Below are positions 24,391 through 34,821 of a stretch of DNA of 64,000 bases, piece after piece; position 1 is the first letter of the stretch, and the number at the start of each line of letters is the position of its first letter. The position numbers were made by a program, and so were the translations under genes. The stretch comes from Megamerina dolium (Eukaryota > Arthropoda > Insecta > Diptera > Megamerinidae), in assembly GCA_963854835.1 (NCBI GenBank), contig OY978527.1, forward strand, positions 44,714,040 through 44,778,039, written 5' to 3'. The notes below the pieces were generated by a model. That model saw only the letters and a list, made by a program, of their open reading frames with translations. It searched no databases and had not been told where the DNA came from.

Positions 24391-27300
24391 GGTGTCAGAC
24401 ACGATTATCCTATATTTGGTAAATTGTGTTGTCCTAGATAAATATTAAGTGAATTCCGAGGTTGGTGACAGTTAACCTTTCAGGCACCTTAATGGGCCTG
24501 AAAGGTCAATGGTTAATTAATAGCTTACATTGAGCGAATCTAGACACCATTCGAAGCTTTTGTTTTGGTTCATAGAAAAAACATCTAAAACGCTTTTTTA
24601 CTATTACTTTGGTATGTGATGGTCAATTTTAATATAATATATCGTTAAAAATGTCACAATGAGATGTTCTTAGATGTGATGGATGTTCAAAATCCCATTC
24701 ATCTAATAGAATCAGCAACTAGACTTAACTTCATTTTTTTTTTTCATAAAATTAAAATACATTTAGGCATATATTATACTTTTTGTATCTCCGTATTTGT
24801 ATTTTTCCATTGTATCTATTAGTGAAGTATAATTGGAAATGTCTGCTTAAAAAAAGAGGATTGCAAATAAGAAATATTACTAAAACAAGGATACATGCTC
24901 CAATATCAAATCAAAGAGAACGATCAGTATCGTCGTTTGTAGAATATCAATATGACAGCAACTGGTCAAACCAGTTTTTCAATATACTAATTTATTTATT
25001 GTTGCAAAAAAAAAATATGTCTCACTTACTAGACACAAACAACAACAAAATATTTATATAAGTATGCATGTATGTATGTATTTACATTTTTACTGTATGT
25101 AGGTAGATAACGATGTATACCTGTAATAAAATTGCTATGGACTTTGGACTGTACTAGAGATATTGTACGTATGTATGTGGAAAATCCATTTAAAATAAGT
25201 GTACTAAATGAGCGAACATTGATTTAAATAAATATAATATTAAAAGAGTAGGTTTTAATTACAAAAGAGAATTTCTTTACGACTACCCTGCTTGTTGTAG
25301 GTGTTATACAAGTGAGAACAATAGAGACACGTAATTTTCGTTAGTTACTCGTAATGTGCCCAATTAGAGGTAGATCTTACGAACGTATCATTCTTTCAGT
25401 TAGACATTTCTTTTATAAGTGCTATACATTTTCAGAAATATCATATCACTAATTGCTTTCCTGGGTCATTTTTCAATAACTAAATGAAGTCCTAGTGATA
25501 AATGAAACATAAATAATTTATTCAACAAAAGTTCATATATTTTTACATGTAGTCTCCCTTTAGTTTGATACACGTTGTGCAAATTTTTTAAGCTGATATC
25601 ACCGACATGTTCTGCGTTTATCACGAACTTATTAGTCTATCCACGGATAATCATAAAATTAATTGAGCTAATATTGAGGGAATGACTATAAATATTGCAT
25701 ATACTTTAGGATCCTCTAAAATTAAAGAAGTTAACACATTTTTAAAAGTATATGAAATATATTAACAAAATGTTTAATTGCTCACAGTAGTATTAATTGT
25801 ATTAATTTATAACATTGCCATTTCTTGAGTTAGGTCAGTTGAGATTGAAGAAAAGATTACATATAGGTATGTACTCCTATGTAATAGATCTCTCAACAAA
25901 GGAATATGAGGTATGTATGTATTCTTACAACAAACCAACTATGAGAGGTTGATAAAATAATGCATATCTATTTTCACATTATAATTTCTAATAAGAAGCT
26001 TAGGAAGTTATAATAACAATATATGTATACTATAGATGCAATGGCATTTTATAGTACATATTTTCAGATAAAGGTAAACTCAACAAAAAACAACACTTAA
26101 CACCTATGTATGTATATGAATAGAAGTCTACGTATAAGTAAACAAAAGCGATATTAAGTAACTGAAGTAATGGGTTCAAAGTACGAAGAGTGGCGTGACA
26201 ATTTATATTTTTGGTGTTCTAGTTTTTGTTGTTATTGTAATTATCACAATATTATACAATACAATACACACATTGTACAGCAATTGACTACCCTCAGTTT
26301 AATTGCGATTCTAAATATTTTTATGACACTCTATAGCAGGATTATATACGTGAATGGATTTACATATTGATAGAATCATTTTCCAAATATATTTCGTATT
26401 TGTTATTTTGTGACCGTAGAAAACGATACCGGTTTGGGCTGATATGTAACACTACGTGAAGAAATATTAAATTAATAGGATTTTATAATTTGTTTACATT
26501 TATTTTTAGCGGGACAGTGGAAAGTTACAGTATTTTGATTATTTTTTTTTTTTTAATTTAAATATAACGTCGACACCTATAGCAAAATCATTCAAATGCC
26601 GTCCATGCAAATGAAAACACGGATAAATGCGTTGTACAAAACGGCTCACATTTCGGAAAGTATTGAGCCTCTGCCTTATTGGAATAAAAATATCATCCAA
26701 GACGTTGAAGCTAGGCGTTGGAACGAATAAACATTAACGAAGAGTTTGCCAATGACTAAATGGTAGACATTAACAAGTTAAAATATCAAAACAAACCAAC
26801 AATAAGTAGATACACAAATATTATATATAAGTACTTACGTTTATACAAAATCCTTCTTGAGGCGTGTGTTTAAATAGCGGCGAAATGTCAGTTTTCATAA
26901 AATTTTCAAGAAGCAAATTATATTGTCTGTCTTCAAAAACCATATAACACTGACATTGTTATTTAATTACAATTAAAGAATTGTGCCACAAGTTACAATT
27001 ATCGGTTACAAAATCGTAACAAAATGGAGGGTACAATTTGTTGTTATCAAGTTTTCAGTATGGGTCTGTACGTGCAAAATTGCTTCATTGCGACATAACC
27101 TGATTTCCTAATTGTTGATTCATAATTTATAAAAAGTTTGAATGAGTAATATCTTGGTCATCGGAATGCTTCAGCCAAAAAAAAAATTAATGCCTCAACA
27201 ATTTTATACCTATGTAATTATTTCTAAAACTCCACAGCTGTTCGAATTTAATATGTATGATCAAGTCTGGAATATAGCTTGTCGAAGGTTTGTCGGTGTT

Positions 27301-27866
27301 GTTAGTGCCCAATTTGTTCAGCATGTATGTCCTACACACACCAATATGATTTGTCCATACATTACATTTATAATGGCAATCTTTTTCTTTTATATATATT
27401 TTAAATCGATAGACACTTAATATGGTTTTATTTATATTCTTATCTATTGTAAAAATATTTAAAATCAACCTATAAAACAACCATGAAAAATATTGATTAT
27501 AAATTGTCTACATTTTAACTCTTCTTTATGGTAAGAGAAAAACTTCAAGCGCATAACAAAAGTAATTTTATTTTAGTTAAACCAAAATAACATATATAAG
27601 TATATTGGCATTTGCTTTGGTAATATACATGAGATTTCAATACGTTTACAATCTTGTTCTACATACATATATATATGAACAACTTGGAGTACATGAAAAA
27701 AACAAACACGCAAACAAAATATAAAAGAAAACTATAGGAATGTGCAGCAAATTGAGCTAAAGATAATTTTGGAATAATTATAAATACCCTATGTACATAA
27801 TCCGTCTCTCCTAATTTGAATCTTCAAGTCACATTCATCATTGTATTATGACATTGTTATTATAAA
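24391..27866. other. Intergenic, no gene recognised
   Basis: A hairpin with 11-bp arms (ACCTTTCAGGC 24475-24485 and complement 24496-24506) lies just right of the mariner. Sequence around 25500-25630 (TTTATTCAACAAAAGTTCAT, then TAGTCTCCCTTTAG) has the look of a mariner end but no protein match. A GC-richer block at 26570-26760 is of unknown nature. Otherwise AT-rich spacer. Confidence 0.4.
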
Positions 27867-28124
27867 TTAACCTTCTGTTATTGGACTCCCCCATTTTTTA
27901 GCAATCATATAAATAGTATGTTGGTCTAGTTTAGGTCCAATCAAAGGATTCATTTGGGCCATGTAGCAACATAACCAAAACAACCAGCACGATGCTGCTG
28001 TAATCATTAATATACATCTTATAAGTCCTTGATGTGGTCCTTTTGGTGTCATCAAAGGAATTCCAATTCCAATGCCAGCCCAGACTGCAGTAAAGAAAAG
28101 CAATGGAAAAAATGCTGCACCCAT
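27867..28124 (-). CDS. VhaM9.7: V-type proton ATPase subunit e (9.7-kDa M subunit)
   Basis: A small hydrophobic subunit of the Vo sector of the vacuolar H+-ATPase, involved in assembly and proton translocation on endomembranes. The start is set by the conserved MGAAFFPLLFFT; the longer upstream frame lies in intron or leader. The 85-residue product carries the family core TPKGPHQGLIRCILMITAA, then CWLFWLCCYMAQMNPLIGPK and a C-terminal WGSPI. Length is as usual for the family (about 80-90). There are two clear membrane helices. A TTATTGTTACAG acceptor-like site ends at 28146, so the 5' leader is probably spliced. The LTR element begins 373 bp upstream of the start codon, inside or near the promoter or a leader intron. 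Insects have several subunit e paralogues; which one this is cannot be told here. Confidence 0.9.
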   Translation of the reverse strand: MGAAFFPLLFFTAVWAGIGIGIPLMTPKGPHQGLIRCILMITAASCWLFWLCCYMAQMNPLIGPKLDQHTIYMIAKKWGSPITEG

Positions 28125-28496
28125 GTTGTAAATTTTGTTATTGCTCTGTAACAATAAAAAATTGTCAAGAATTTTCAATTTATAATTATTTCCACAAACC
28201 AATGTGAAAATTATACTTTCTCGATTTTCTATCTACACCAGTTGTTAAATATAGAATCTGTCATTGCTTTTCTTTCCTTTCTACGACATTTGCATTGAGT
28301 TTTGTTAGTCAATAGACATTTTGCGAAAATTGTTGCCATATCTTACCGATATTTCATGGACAATGTTTTCCGTCAAACTAATAAAATTGTTGTGTTAAGT
28401 ATTCTGCTGAGTTTAATGGCAGACCCTAGACAGACCTTGTAATGACATCCATCTCTATCTTCACTTTGCTAGCAATTCCTATGTCGATATTATTAT

Positions 28497-28924
28497 TGTT
28501 ACGTTTTTATTCTGTGAACGTTTAATTCTATTTGAATTACCTTGTTCGATCAGTGGATTCTGTTAATGATAACTGCAACACTTATTTTGTACAACTATAT
28601 ACAGCAACAATTTATTTAATAATCTCTATTTACAATCAACACTGTTTACAATCAACTATTTACTATAACACTTGCAACTTTTGCCTCTGTATCAATGTTT
28701 TCGCAATCACGTTCGGAAGTAGATTGATTGTCAATTCTCAACACTGGCTCTATTTATACTCTGTTGGCAACACCCCAGAATCTTCCTTTATCGAGATTCT
28801 TCTCTTCCTTTCTCGTTGGCTTGTTCTGGTTATCGCTTATTTCTTTTTGTTGACATTCGTTTCGATGCTGCCAATAGAGTCAGTCACAATAGTGATGAGT
28901 AATCAACTATCGATACTCGTTACA
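28497..28924 (-). repeat. LTR (3' LTR in element orientation)
   Basis: 428 bp, direct repeat of 31851-32278 with a single noticed mismatch. Adjacent on its right, at 28925-28940, is the complement of the polypurine tract. Confidence 0.92.
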
Positions 28925-28962
28925 CTGCCCTCCTCTTAACCTTGTTCGTCCCGAACAAGTTT

Positions 28963-31821
28963 TTATACTTCCCCTCGATATGGCGCAAGTCGCTCCAAGT
29001 GCACTACTTTAAACTTTGCTCTTTTATTCCAGGCACGTTGAATGCGATACACTACGTCATTTATCTTGGCTATAATCTCATATGGTCCTTCCCAATGAGT
29101 CTGTAGTTTAGGGGACAGGCCTTTCTTTCGTTGTGGATTATGAAGCATTACAAGCTCTCCTTCATAGAACCCTTTTGAATTTGCTTTCAAGTCATACCTG
29201 GCCTTCATCTTATCGCTTATCATCTGCGACCGCTCTCTGATGAACCGATGTACTTCATCCAACTGTTCCCGCTTTTCGCTAGTATAATTACCTTCGGTTG
29301 ATCTCGTTGGTGTTACGACTCCAAATTTTAAATCAGCTGGCAGTCTTAACTCGTTTCCAAAAATTGCCATTGCCGGTGTAGTAGCCGTCGTATCATGTTG
29401 TGCGCATCGATATGCCATGAGGAACATTGGTATATGTACATCCCAGTCTCTTTGGTATTTATCTACGACTTTTCTCAAATATTCCTCCAAGGTACGGTTA
29501 AATCGTTCTACCATGCCATCAGATTGTGGATGCAAAGGTGTTGTACGAGTTTTGTATATACCCAGCATACGGCATATCTCTTGGAATACAACTGATTCGA
29601 AATTTCGACCTTGGTCTGAGTGTAACTCCATCGGTACACCAAAACGAGTAACCCATTGGTTGACGAATACATCCGCAACTGTACGAGCTTCCTGATTTGG
29701 AATGGGGTATACTTCAGGCCATTTACTGAAGTAATCTATAACCACCAGAACATACTTGTTTCCTGCGTTGCTTATTGGAAATGGCCCAGCTATGTCCATA
29801 GCAATTCGCTCAAATGGAGCACCCACGGTGTATTGGTGCATCTTACCTCGACTTTTCTTAGTGGGACCTTTGGCCATTGCACATTGCTTACATTTCCGAA
29901 TCCAATCAGCGACATGGTCATGACATCCAACCCAATAAAATCGTTTCTTTATTTTCTCGACGGTTTTGGTGATTCCCAAATGCCCTCCACTGGAGGCATT
30001 GTGATACTCAGCTATCACTTCATTTATTCTTGCCTTGGGTACCACTAGAAGATCATTAGTGATTTTTCCATCCTCACTTTCCCATGCTCGGAATAAACAT
30101 CCGTCTCGTAAGTGCAGGCTTTGCCACTGCGCCCAGTATGCCTTTGCTATTGGACTCTCATTAGCCATTTCTTGCCAATCTGGACGTATGCCCTGCTCCT
30201 TGTATTCCATAATCTTTACGAGATCTGGGTCGTTCCGCTGATCTTCTTGCACTCGTTCGGTGGTCCATGACTCCTCCGGCAATATATTCGTAAGTCGTAT
30301 GTCGACAATGTGCTTCTGGTTTCTTACCCGAGAACAATGTTTGCTATCTACGGTGCAAATACGATGATATGGAGTATCAGCTTTACCACGATGATTGACA
30401 TCACGATCTTTCTTTCGTTGTCCTGGTGAATTCGATCTTTGTTGCTTGCGTCGTAGACGACAATTACGCGCCATGTGTCCTCTTTGATCGCATATAAAGC
30501 ACTTACCAGCAAATTTATTTTTGTGTTGATTCCTTGTTCTACCTTTAGGCTTCATATTCGATTGATTGCAATCACGAGCTATATGCCCTCGTTTGTCGCA
30601 AATGAAGCACTTACCATTAAATTTGGTTTCGCGTCGACCTGCTCTTACTTCAGACTGAACTACTGATTTTACTGCCTGACGCACTGCTTCAACCAGATGT
30701 GATGTTTTCCCCTCTAGTTTGCGTACTCCTTGCACTGGTCGACACATTAAGCTGGCGGCTTCATATGTCAAAGCGCTACTGACTGTTTCGGCATAAGTAT
30801 TCCTGGGTGACATGACTAGGGCACGCTTTGTCTCTCCATCACGTATGCCATCTATGAATGCCTCTATTTTTATTTTTTCGACGAACTCTTCCGAATTACC
30901 GGAGAACGCTAGATGACATAAGCGCTCAATATCGGAAGCGAATTCCTGAAGGCTCTCATTACTCCGTTGCACTCGCGATCTCAATTCCACTCGATGTAAT
31001 TGACTCTTGTATTCATTTCCATATTTTCGCTGGAGTGTGTCCATCAGTGACTGATAGCTACCACGATCTTTCTCTGGAATCATCTGTAACACCTCGGAAG
31101 CATTACCTTTTAATGCGACTATTAAAGCAGCAGTCTTGTCGCTATCATCCCATTGATTCTTCGAAGCTGTTGTCTCGAATTGAAGCTTGAAGATATTGAA
31201 TGGCGTGCTTCCGTCAAATGTTGGTGACTTTAGTTTGATTGTACTTGAATCTCTAATCACTGATGTGGCTGGTCCATTTATTTTTAGTTGATTGAGTTCG
31301 TGCTGTAATTTCTCGAACTTATCTTCCCAGTCGTCGACATGTTCCTTCAGCTTATCATCCAAATCATCCACATGTTCTTTCAGCTCTGTGACTTTGTCAT
31401 TAATAGCTCCGGAAATTTCCTGAAATCTAATCTCAATTCCCTTTTGTAGTTTTTCGATGACATGTTCTTGACGAGCCGAATGTTCTTGAAGCTTGGAGTC
31501 AATTGTTTTCTGGAATTCTCCCATAATGCTTTCTTGGCGAGACGCATTTTCTTGTAGCTGTTGTTGTTGCTGCAGCATCATGGTTTTCATGAAATCCATG
31601 AGTTGACTACTCGAATCTATTTTGCTCTCTTCCTCAGCGTGCACAACTGCATGTATATCGTCTTCCTCAAAGAACTCATGTTCTTCTACATTAATTCCCT
31701 TAGCCTCCATGGCTTTCCTCAGCCTCACCAGCAGTTCCGCCTTTGCACCTGATGACGATAGATTCATCTCTACCAACAGCTTTTTAAGCTGGTCCACTTT
31801 TAGTTGGTCAATTTTCACCAT
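28963..31821 (-). CDS. Gag-integrase fusion polyprotein of the LTR element (952 aa)
   Basis: One uninterrupted frame. Residues about 1-40 look like a SAP-type helix-loop-helix (QLKKLLVEMNLSSSG, AELLVRLRKAM), followed by Gln-rich and coiled-coil stretches. Residues about 205-370 are a retrotransposon Gag domain (FDGSTPFNIFKLQFE). Two CCHC zinc knuckles follow: CFICDKRGHIARDC and CFICDQRGHMARNC. After a basic linker of roughly 80 residues the protein passes directly to integrase: an HHCC zinc module (HLGITKTVEKIKKRFYW, ending CKQC), then a DDE core with MDIAGPF, HSDQGRNFES and DGMVERFNRTLEEYL. A C-terminal domain (GPYEIIAKIND) closes it. All three catalytic acids are present. No DSG/DTG protease motif and no YxDD polymerase motif occur anywhere. 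Such order is what a clean in-frame deletion of PR-RT-RH would leave. Confidence 0.9.
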   Translation of the reverse strand: MVKIDQLKVDQLKKLLVEMNLSSSGAKAELLVRLRKAMEAKGINVEEHEFFEEDDIHAVVHAEEESKIDSSSQLMDFMKTMMLQQQQQLQENASRQESIMGEFQKTIDSKLQEHSARQEHVIEKLQKGIEIRFQEISGAINDKVTELKEHVDDLDDKLKEHVDDWEDKFEKLQHELNQLKINGPATSVIRDSSTIKLKSPTFDGSTPFNIFKLQFETTASKNQWDDSDKTAALIVALKGNASEVLQMIPEKDRGSYQSLMDTLQRKYGNEYKSQLHRVELRSRVQRSNESLQEFASDIERLCHLAFSGNSEEFVEKIKIEAFIDGIRDGETKRALVMSPRNTYAETVSSALTYEAASLMCRPVQGVRKLEGKTSHLVEAVRQAVKSVVQSEVRAGRRETKFNGKCFICDKRGHIARDCNQSNMKPKGRTRNQHKNKFAGKCFICDQRGHMARNCRLRRKQQRSNSPGQRKKDRDVNHRGKADTPYHRICTVDSKHCSRVRNQKHIVDIRLTNILPEESWTTERVQEDQRNDPDLVKIMEYKEQGIRPDWQEMANESPIAKAYWAQWQSLHLRDGCLFRAWESEDGKITNDLLVVPKARINEVIAEYHNASSGGHLGITKTVEKIKKRFYWVGCHDHVADWIRKCKQCAMAKGPTKKSRGKMHQYTVGAPFERIAMDIAGPFPISNAGNKYVLVVIDYFSKWPEVYPIPNQEARTVADVFVNQWVTRFGVPMELHSDQGRNFESVVFQEICRMLGIYKTRTTPLHPQSDGMVERFNRTLEEYLRKVVDKYQRDWDVHIPMFLMAYRCAQHDTTATTPAMAIFGNELRLPADLKFGVVTPTRSTEGNYTSEKREQLDEVHRFIRERSQMISDKMKARYDLKANSKGFYEGELVMLHNPQRKKGLSPKLQTHWEGPYEIIAKINDVVYRIQRAWNKRAKFKVVHLERLAPYRGEV

Positions 31822-31830
31822 CTTTACAGA

Positions 31831-31848
31831 ATCCCACTTCTGACACCA
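31831..31848 (-). other. Primer binding site, probably for tRNA-Leu
   Basis: The element strand reads TGGTGTCAGAAGTGGGAT, two bases inside the LTR. It is complementary to an 18-nt tRNA 3' end finishing in CCA; from memory this matches insect tRNA-Leu, which I could not verify. Confidence 0.7.
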
Positions 31849-31850
31849 AT

Positions 31851-32278
31851 TGTTACGTTTTTATTCTGTGAACGTTTAATTCTATTTGAATTACCTTGTT
31901 CGATCACTGGATTCTGTTAATGATAACTGCAACACTTATTTTGTACAACTATATACAGCAACAATTTATTTAATAATCTCTATTTACAATCAACACTGTT
32001 TACAATCAACTATTTACTATAACACTTGCAACTTTTGCCTCTGTATCAATGTTTTCGCAATCACGTTCGGAAGTAGATTGATTGTCAATTCTCAACACTG
32101 GCTCTATTTATACTCTGTTGGCAACACCCCAGAATCTTCCTTTATCGAGATTCTTCTCTTCCTTTCTCGTTGGCTTGTTCTGGTTATCGCTTATTTCTTT
32201 TTGTTGACATTCGTTTCGATGCTGCCAATAGAGTCAGTCACAATAGTGATGAGTAATCAACTATCGATACTCGTTACA
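31851..32278 (-). repeat. LTR (5' LTR in element orientation)
   Basis: 428 bp, TGTTACG to CGTTACA; followed by TTATTATTAC, the right copy of the TTAT target duplication. Confidence 0.92.
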
Positions 32279-32728
32279 TTATTATTACAACAAAAGTAAA
32301 TGAACCTAATACAGAACGTAAACAGCATTAATATCAAATGTCTTTGTATATTAAAATTTGACATTTTTAACCAATTTTATTCCAAATGCATACTTATATG
32401 GTCATATTCTATAAAAATTCACATGCAAATTTGATCATCATTAAAACATAAGTTCAGTATTTACAGAAGAGTAAAAAACAGCAAAAATATTTACAGCAAA
32501 CATTGTTAAATAATTTTGAAGAATTAGATATGTTCGCTTTTTTCTTAGGTCCGCCAAATAAGTGTTAGAATCATCATTCGATGTGATTGTGATTCGTGCA
32601 TTATGAGGCTGCACTCATTTACTTCAACAGTTTTAAGAACATTGTAGGTTGTCGCATTGTTTATGTACTCTTATTAGTTTGTTGTTCAGTTTCTTATTAT
32701 TAATTTCAATTAAATAAAATACAAGATA

Positions 32729-33352
32729 ATGGAATTGTGGAAAATAACAACCGTCGTTATTATTGCGTTCTATTTTTGTAGTCAAGGTAAGTGTATTACC
32801 ATTGGAAAAGAATGATTCAACGTGAACATCTTGCACTTGCCACACCCTCTCTTTTTGATATTCATCAATTTGTCCGTGCACAGTACATTTTGTTTCTAGC
32901 TTGGAATGTTATGTGTGTTCCAACCAAACTGGCAACACAGAGAAATGCTTGAATACTATTATGACATGTGAACCCGGCGAAGATGTTTGTGGAACAGAGA
33001 TTCGTTGGGGCAGTCAGCCTTACTTTTCTTTGGGTGCTATTAAGCAATATTACGTGTCGAAACGTTGCATGACAAAACTGCAATGCCAGCAGAAACGCAA
33101 ACGATATATGCCTTATTGTACACATATCTGGTACGAAGATTGGTGGTGCTATGAGTGCTGTCAGGGAGATCGTTGTAACTATTTTGTAATTGTAAGTATT
33201 AGATATGTACATTTCCAAGTGCAACAGAATTAATTCCAATTCTTACCATTTTTCGGTTTCTATAGAGTGGTTCATCAAAACTGGAAGTTACATTTGCATG
33301 TTTAGGAATCTATGTAGTGGCCTTATTTTTGCGACGAAAGTTTTTGGAGTAA
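32729..33352 (+). CDS. Ly6/uPAR three-finger domain protein, GPI-anchored or single-pass
   Basis: A small secreted-pathway protein. Exons: 32729-32786 (donor GTAAGT), 32884-33191 (donor GTAAGT), 33266-33352; 150 residues. The signal peptide is roughly residues 1-25 (KITTVVIIAFYFCSQ core). The mature part starts LECYVCSNQTG, the standard Ly6 opening, and ends with CCQGDRCN, the standard CC-x-x-x-x-CN closing. A Ser-Gly-Ser-Ser site then precedes a hydrophobic tail (VTFACLGIYVVALFL) ending RRKFLE, which fits a GPI-attachment signal or a membrane anchor. I chose the acceptor ending CACAG at 32883 because the closer TTTCTAG at 32899 would throw the Ly6 sequence out of frame. The insect family includes septate-junction and channel modulators; the particular member is not recognised. 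Confidence 0.85.
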
Positions 33353-34821
33353 CCACCGCAGTTCTTATATTCGTTTTCTTATTACTAATAACTATTGACT
33401 ACACATATCAAATGGAAGCACAAAAAAGACGAATCATTTTAAATCGATTAATAATTTAAGATAAATTTTTTTGTTTCTCTATTATTGTTATACATCTTTT
33501 TCCAACTATCATACCAATGAGAAAAAGTATATTGCGTATATTTAAAGATTATGTATAAAACATTCCGTCCATTAAATGTATTTTTAGTAAAAATAAATGA
33601 ATCTTGCTAACAAAAATATTATGTCTACGCTTAGTTAGCAAATGCTTGTGAAATTTTCATGTACATTGTTAATTAAACAAACAAAAATTGAATCGAACGT
33701 ATATATAGAATTGTAACAAACTTGAGAACTAGTGGACAAATTTTCTCGAAATGGAAACAAATGAGCAGCAAACACATACGCTATCAACAGCAACAAAATC
33801 AGTCATCAGGTTAAAATTAAAATTACTAATAAAGCACTGGGGAAGTAAATTTCTCTAACTATCTATATTATCTCTATTCCATTTAAGCAATAAAGTAAAG
33901 GAATATGACAAAGCATCAAGTATACATTCCACACCAGTTGGTACTAAATCAAAGACCGACAGGAACTGTGTAGAAAATATTATAAATTATTACGTTATAG
34001 TACTTAACGCTATGCTTAACACACGTCTACTCATGTAATGGAATAATATCAATTAAGATCCCAGAATCTAACAAAACTGAGCAACAAGTGATTAGTCGAC
34101 AATTGTTTATTTAAAATATGTATTAAACGTTAAACTATTAAGTAATTAATTATGAAATGTCTATAATTATTTTATATGAATTACATATCGAGAGGTATTT
34201 TATGTATTTATATTTATTCTTTTTTTTCATATAAAAGTGGAGAAGGTATAATCGACAACAACAAATAAATCAATATAAGCTTCTGAAGGGTAGCTGCTCA
34301 TATGGTGTATAAGATTTTATATAGTACATAGTATAAAATAAATAGATAGATTTTATATGTGTAGAAGATAGATTTGTATATGTACTTATTTTTTAAATAC
34401 AATCTTATATACATTTTTCTCTAACTGCAACATACAAATTTTCAAACCGTACCAAGAGGATGGTTTTTTTTTATAAGCATGGGTATGTATATGTATACTA
34501 CTATTATAATTGCTATTTCAATACTTCATTTTATTGAATTACCATTACACAAATTGTATGAAAAAAGACAATCATAAAAAATATGAAATAATAATAACAA
34601 TAAGCAAAAAATATGATTGAAAAGAACTGGCAACTGTTAATAGACGCATATTTGTAGAAATAATTAAGGTAACAATTCAATCAATTACTAATGAATAGCG
34701 CCTATTCGATTTAACTAAATGCATTGGATAAAAAAACGTATACAAAGTTTAAAGAAAGCACTGTTTTGTGGCTGATGCTGCATTTTAAAGTTGAAAACGA
34801 AATGGGTAAATTTATACGTGT
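33353..34821. other. Intergenic between convergent Ly6 and ERp44 genes
   Basis: AT-rich; it should contain both 3' untranslated regions. AATAAA-like signals occur near 33592 (plus). No gene or transposon recognised. Confidence 0.5.

Larger units (their letters stand above)
28497..32278 (-). mobile_element. Ty3/gypsy-type LTR retrotransposon, internally deleted (Gag-integrase only)
   Basis: A 3.78-kb element with two 428-bp LTRs (28497-28924 and 31851-32278) beginning TGTTACG and ending CGTTACA. I found one difference between the LTRs (28552-28556 region, CAGTGG versus CACTGG). A 4-bp target duplication TTAT flanks it. Reading on the minus strand, the primer binding site follows the right LTR and a purine-rich tract (GAGGAGGGCAG) precedes the left LTR. 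One ORF fills the interior. Protease, reverse transcriptase and RNase H are absent, so it cannot replicate alone. Near-identical LTRs mean a recent insertion. Confidence 0.9.

Noticed and set aside
28532..28939. 135- and 137-residue frames repeated at 28532 and 31886
   Set aside because: They are the two LTRs read on the wrong strand, not genes.
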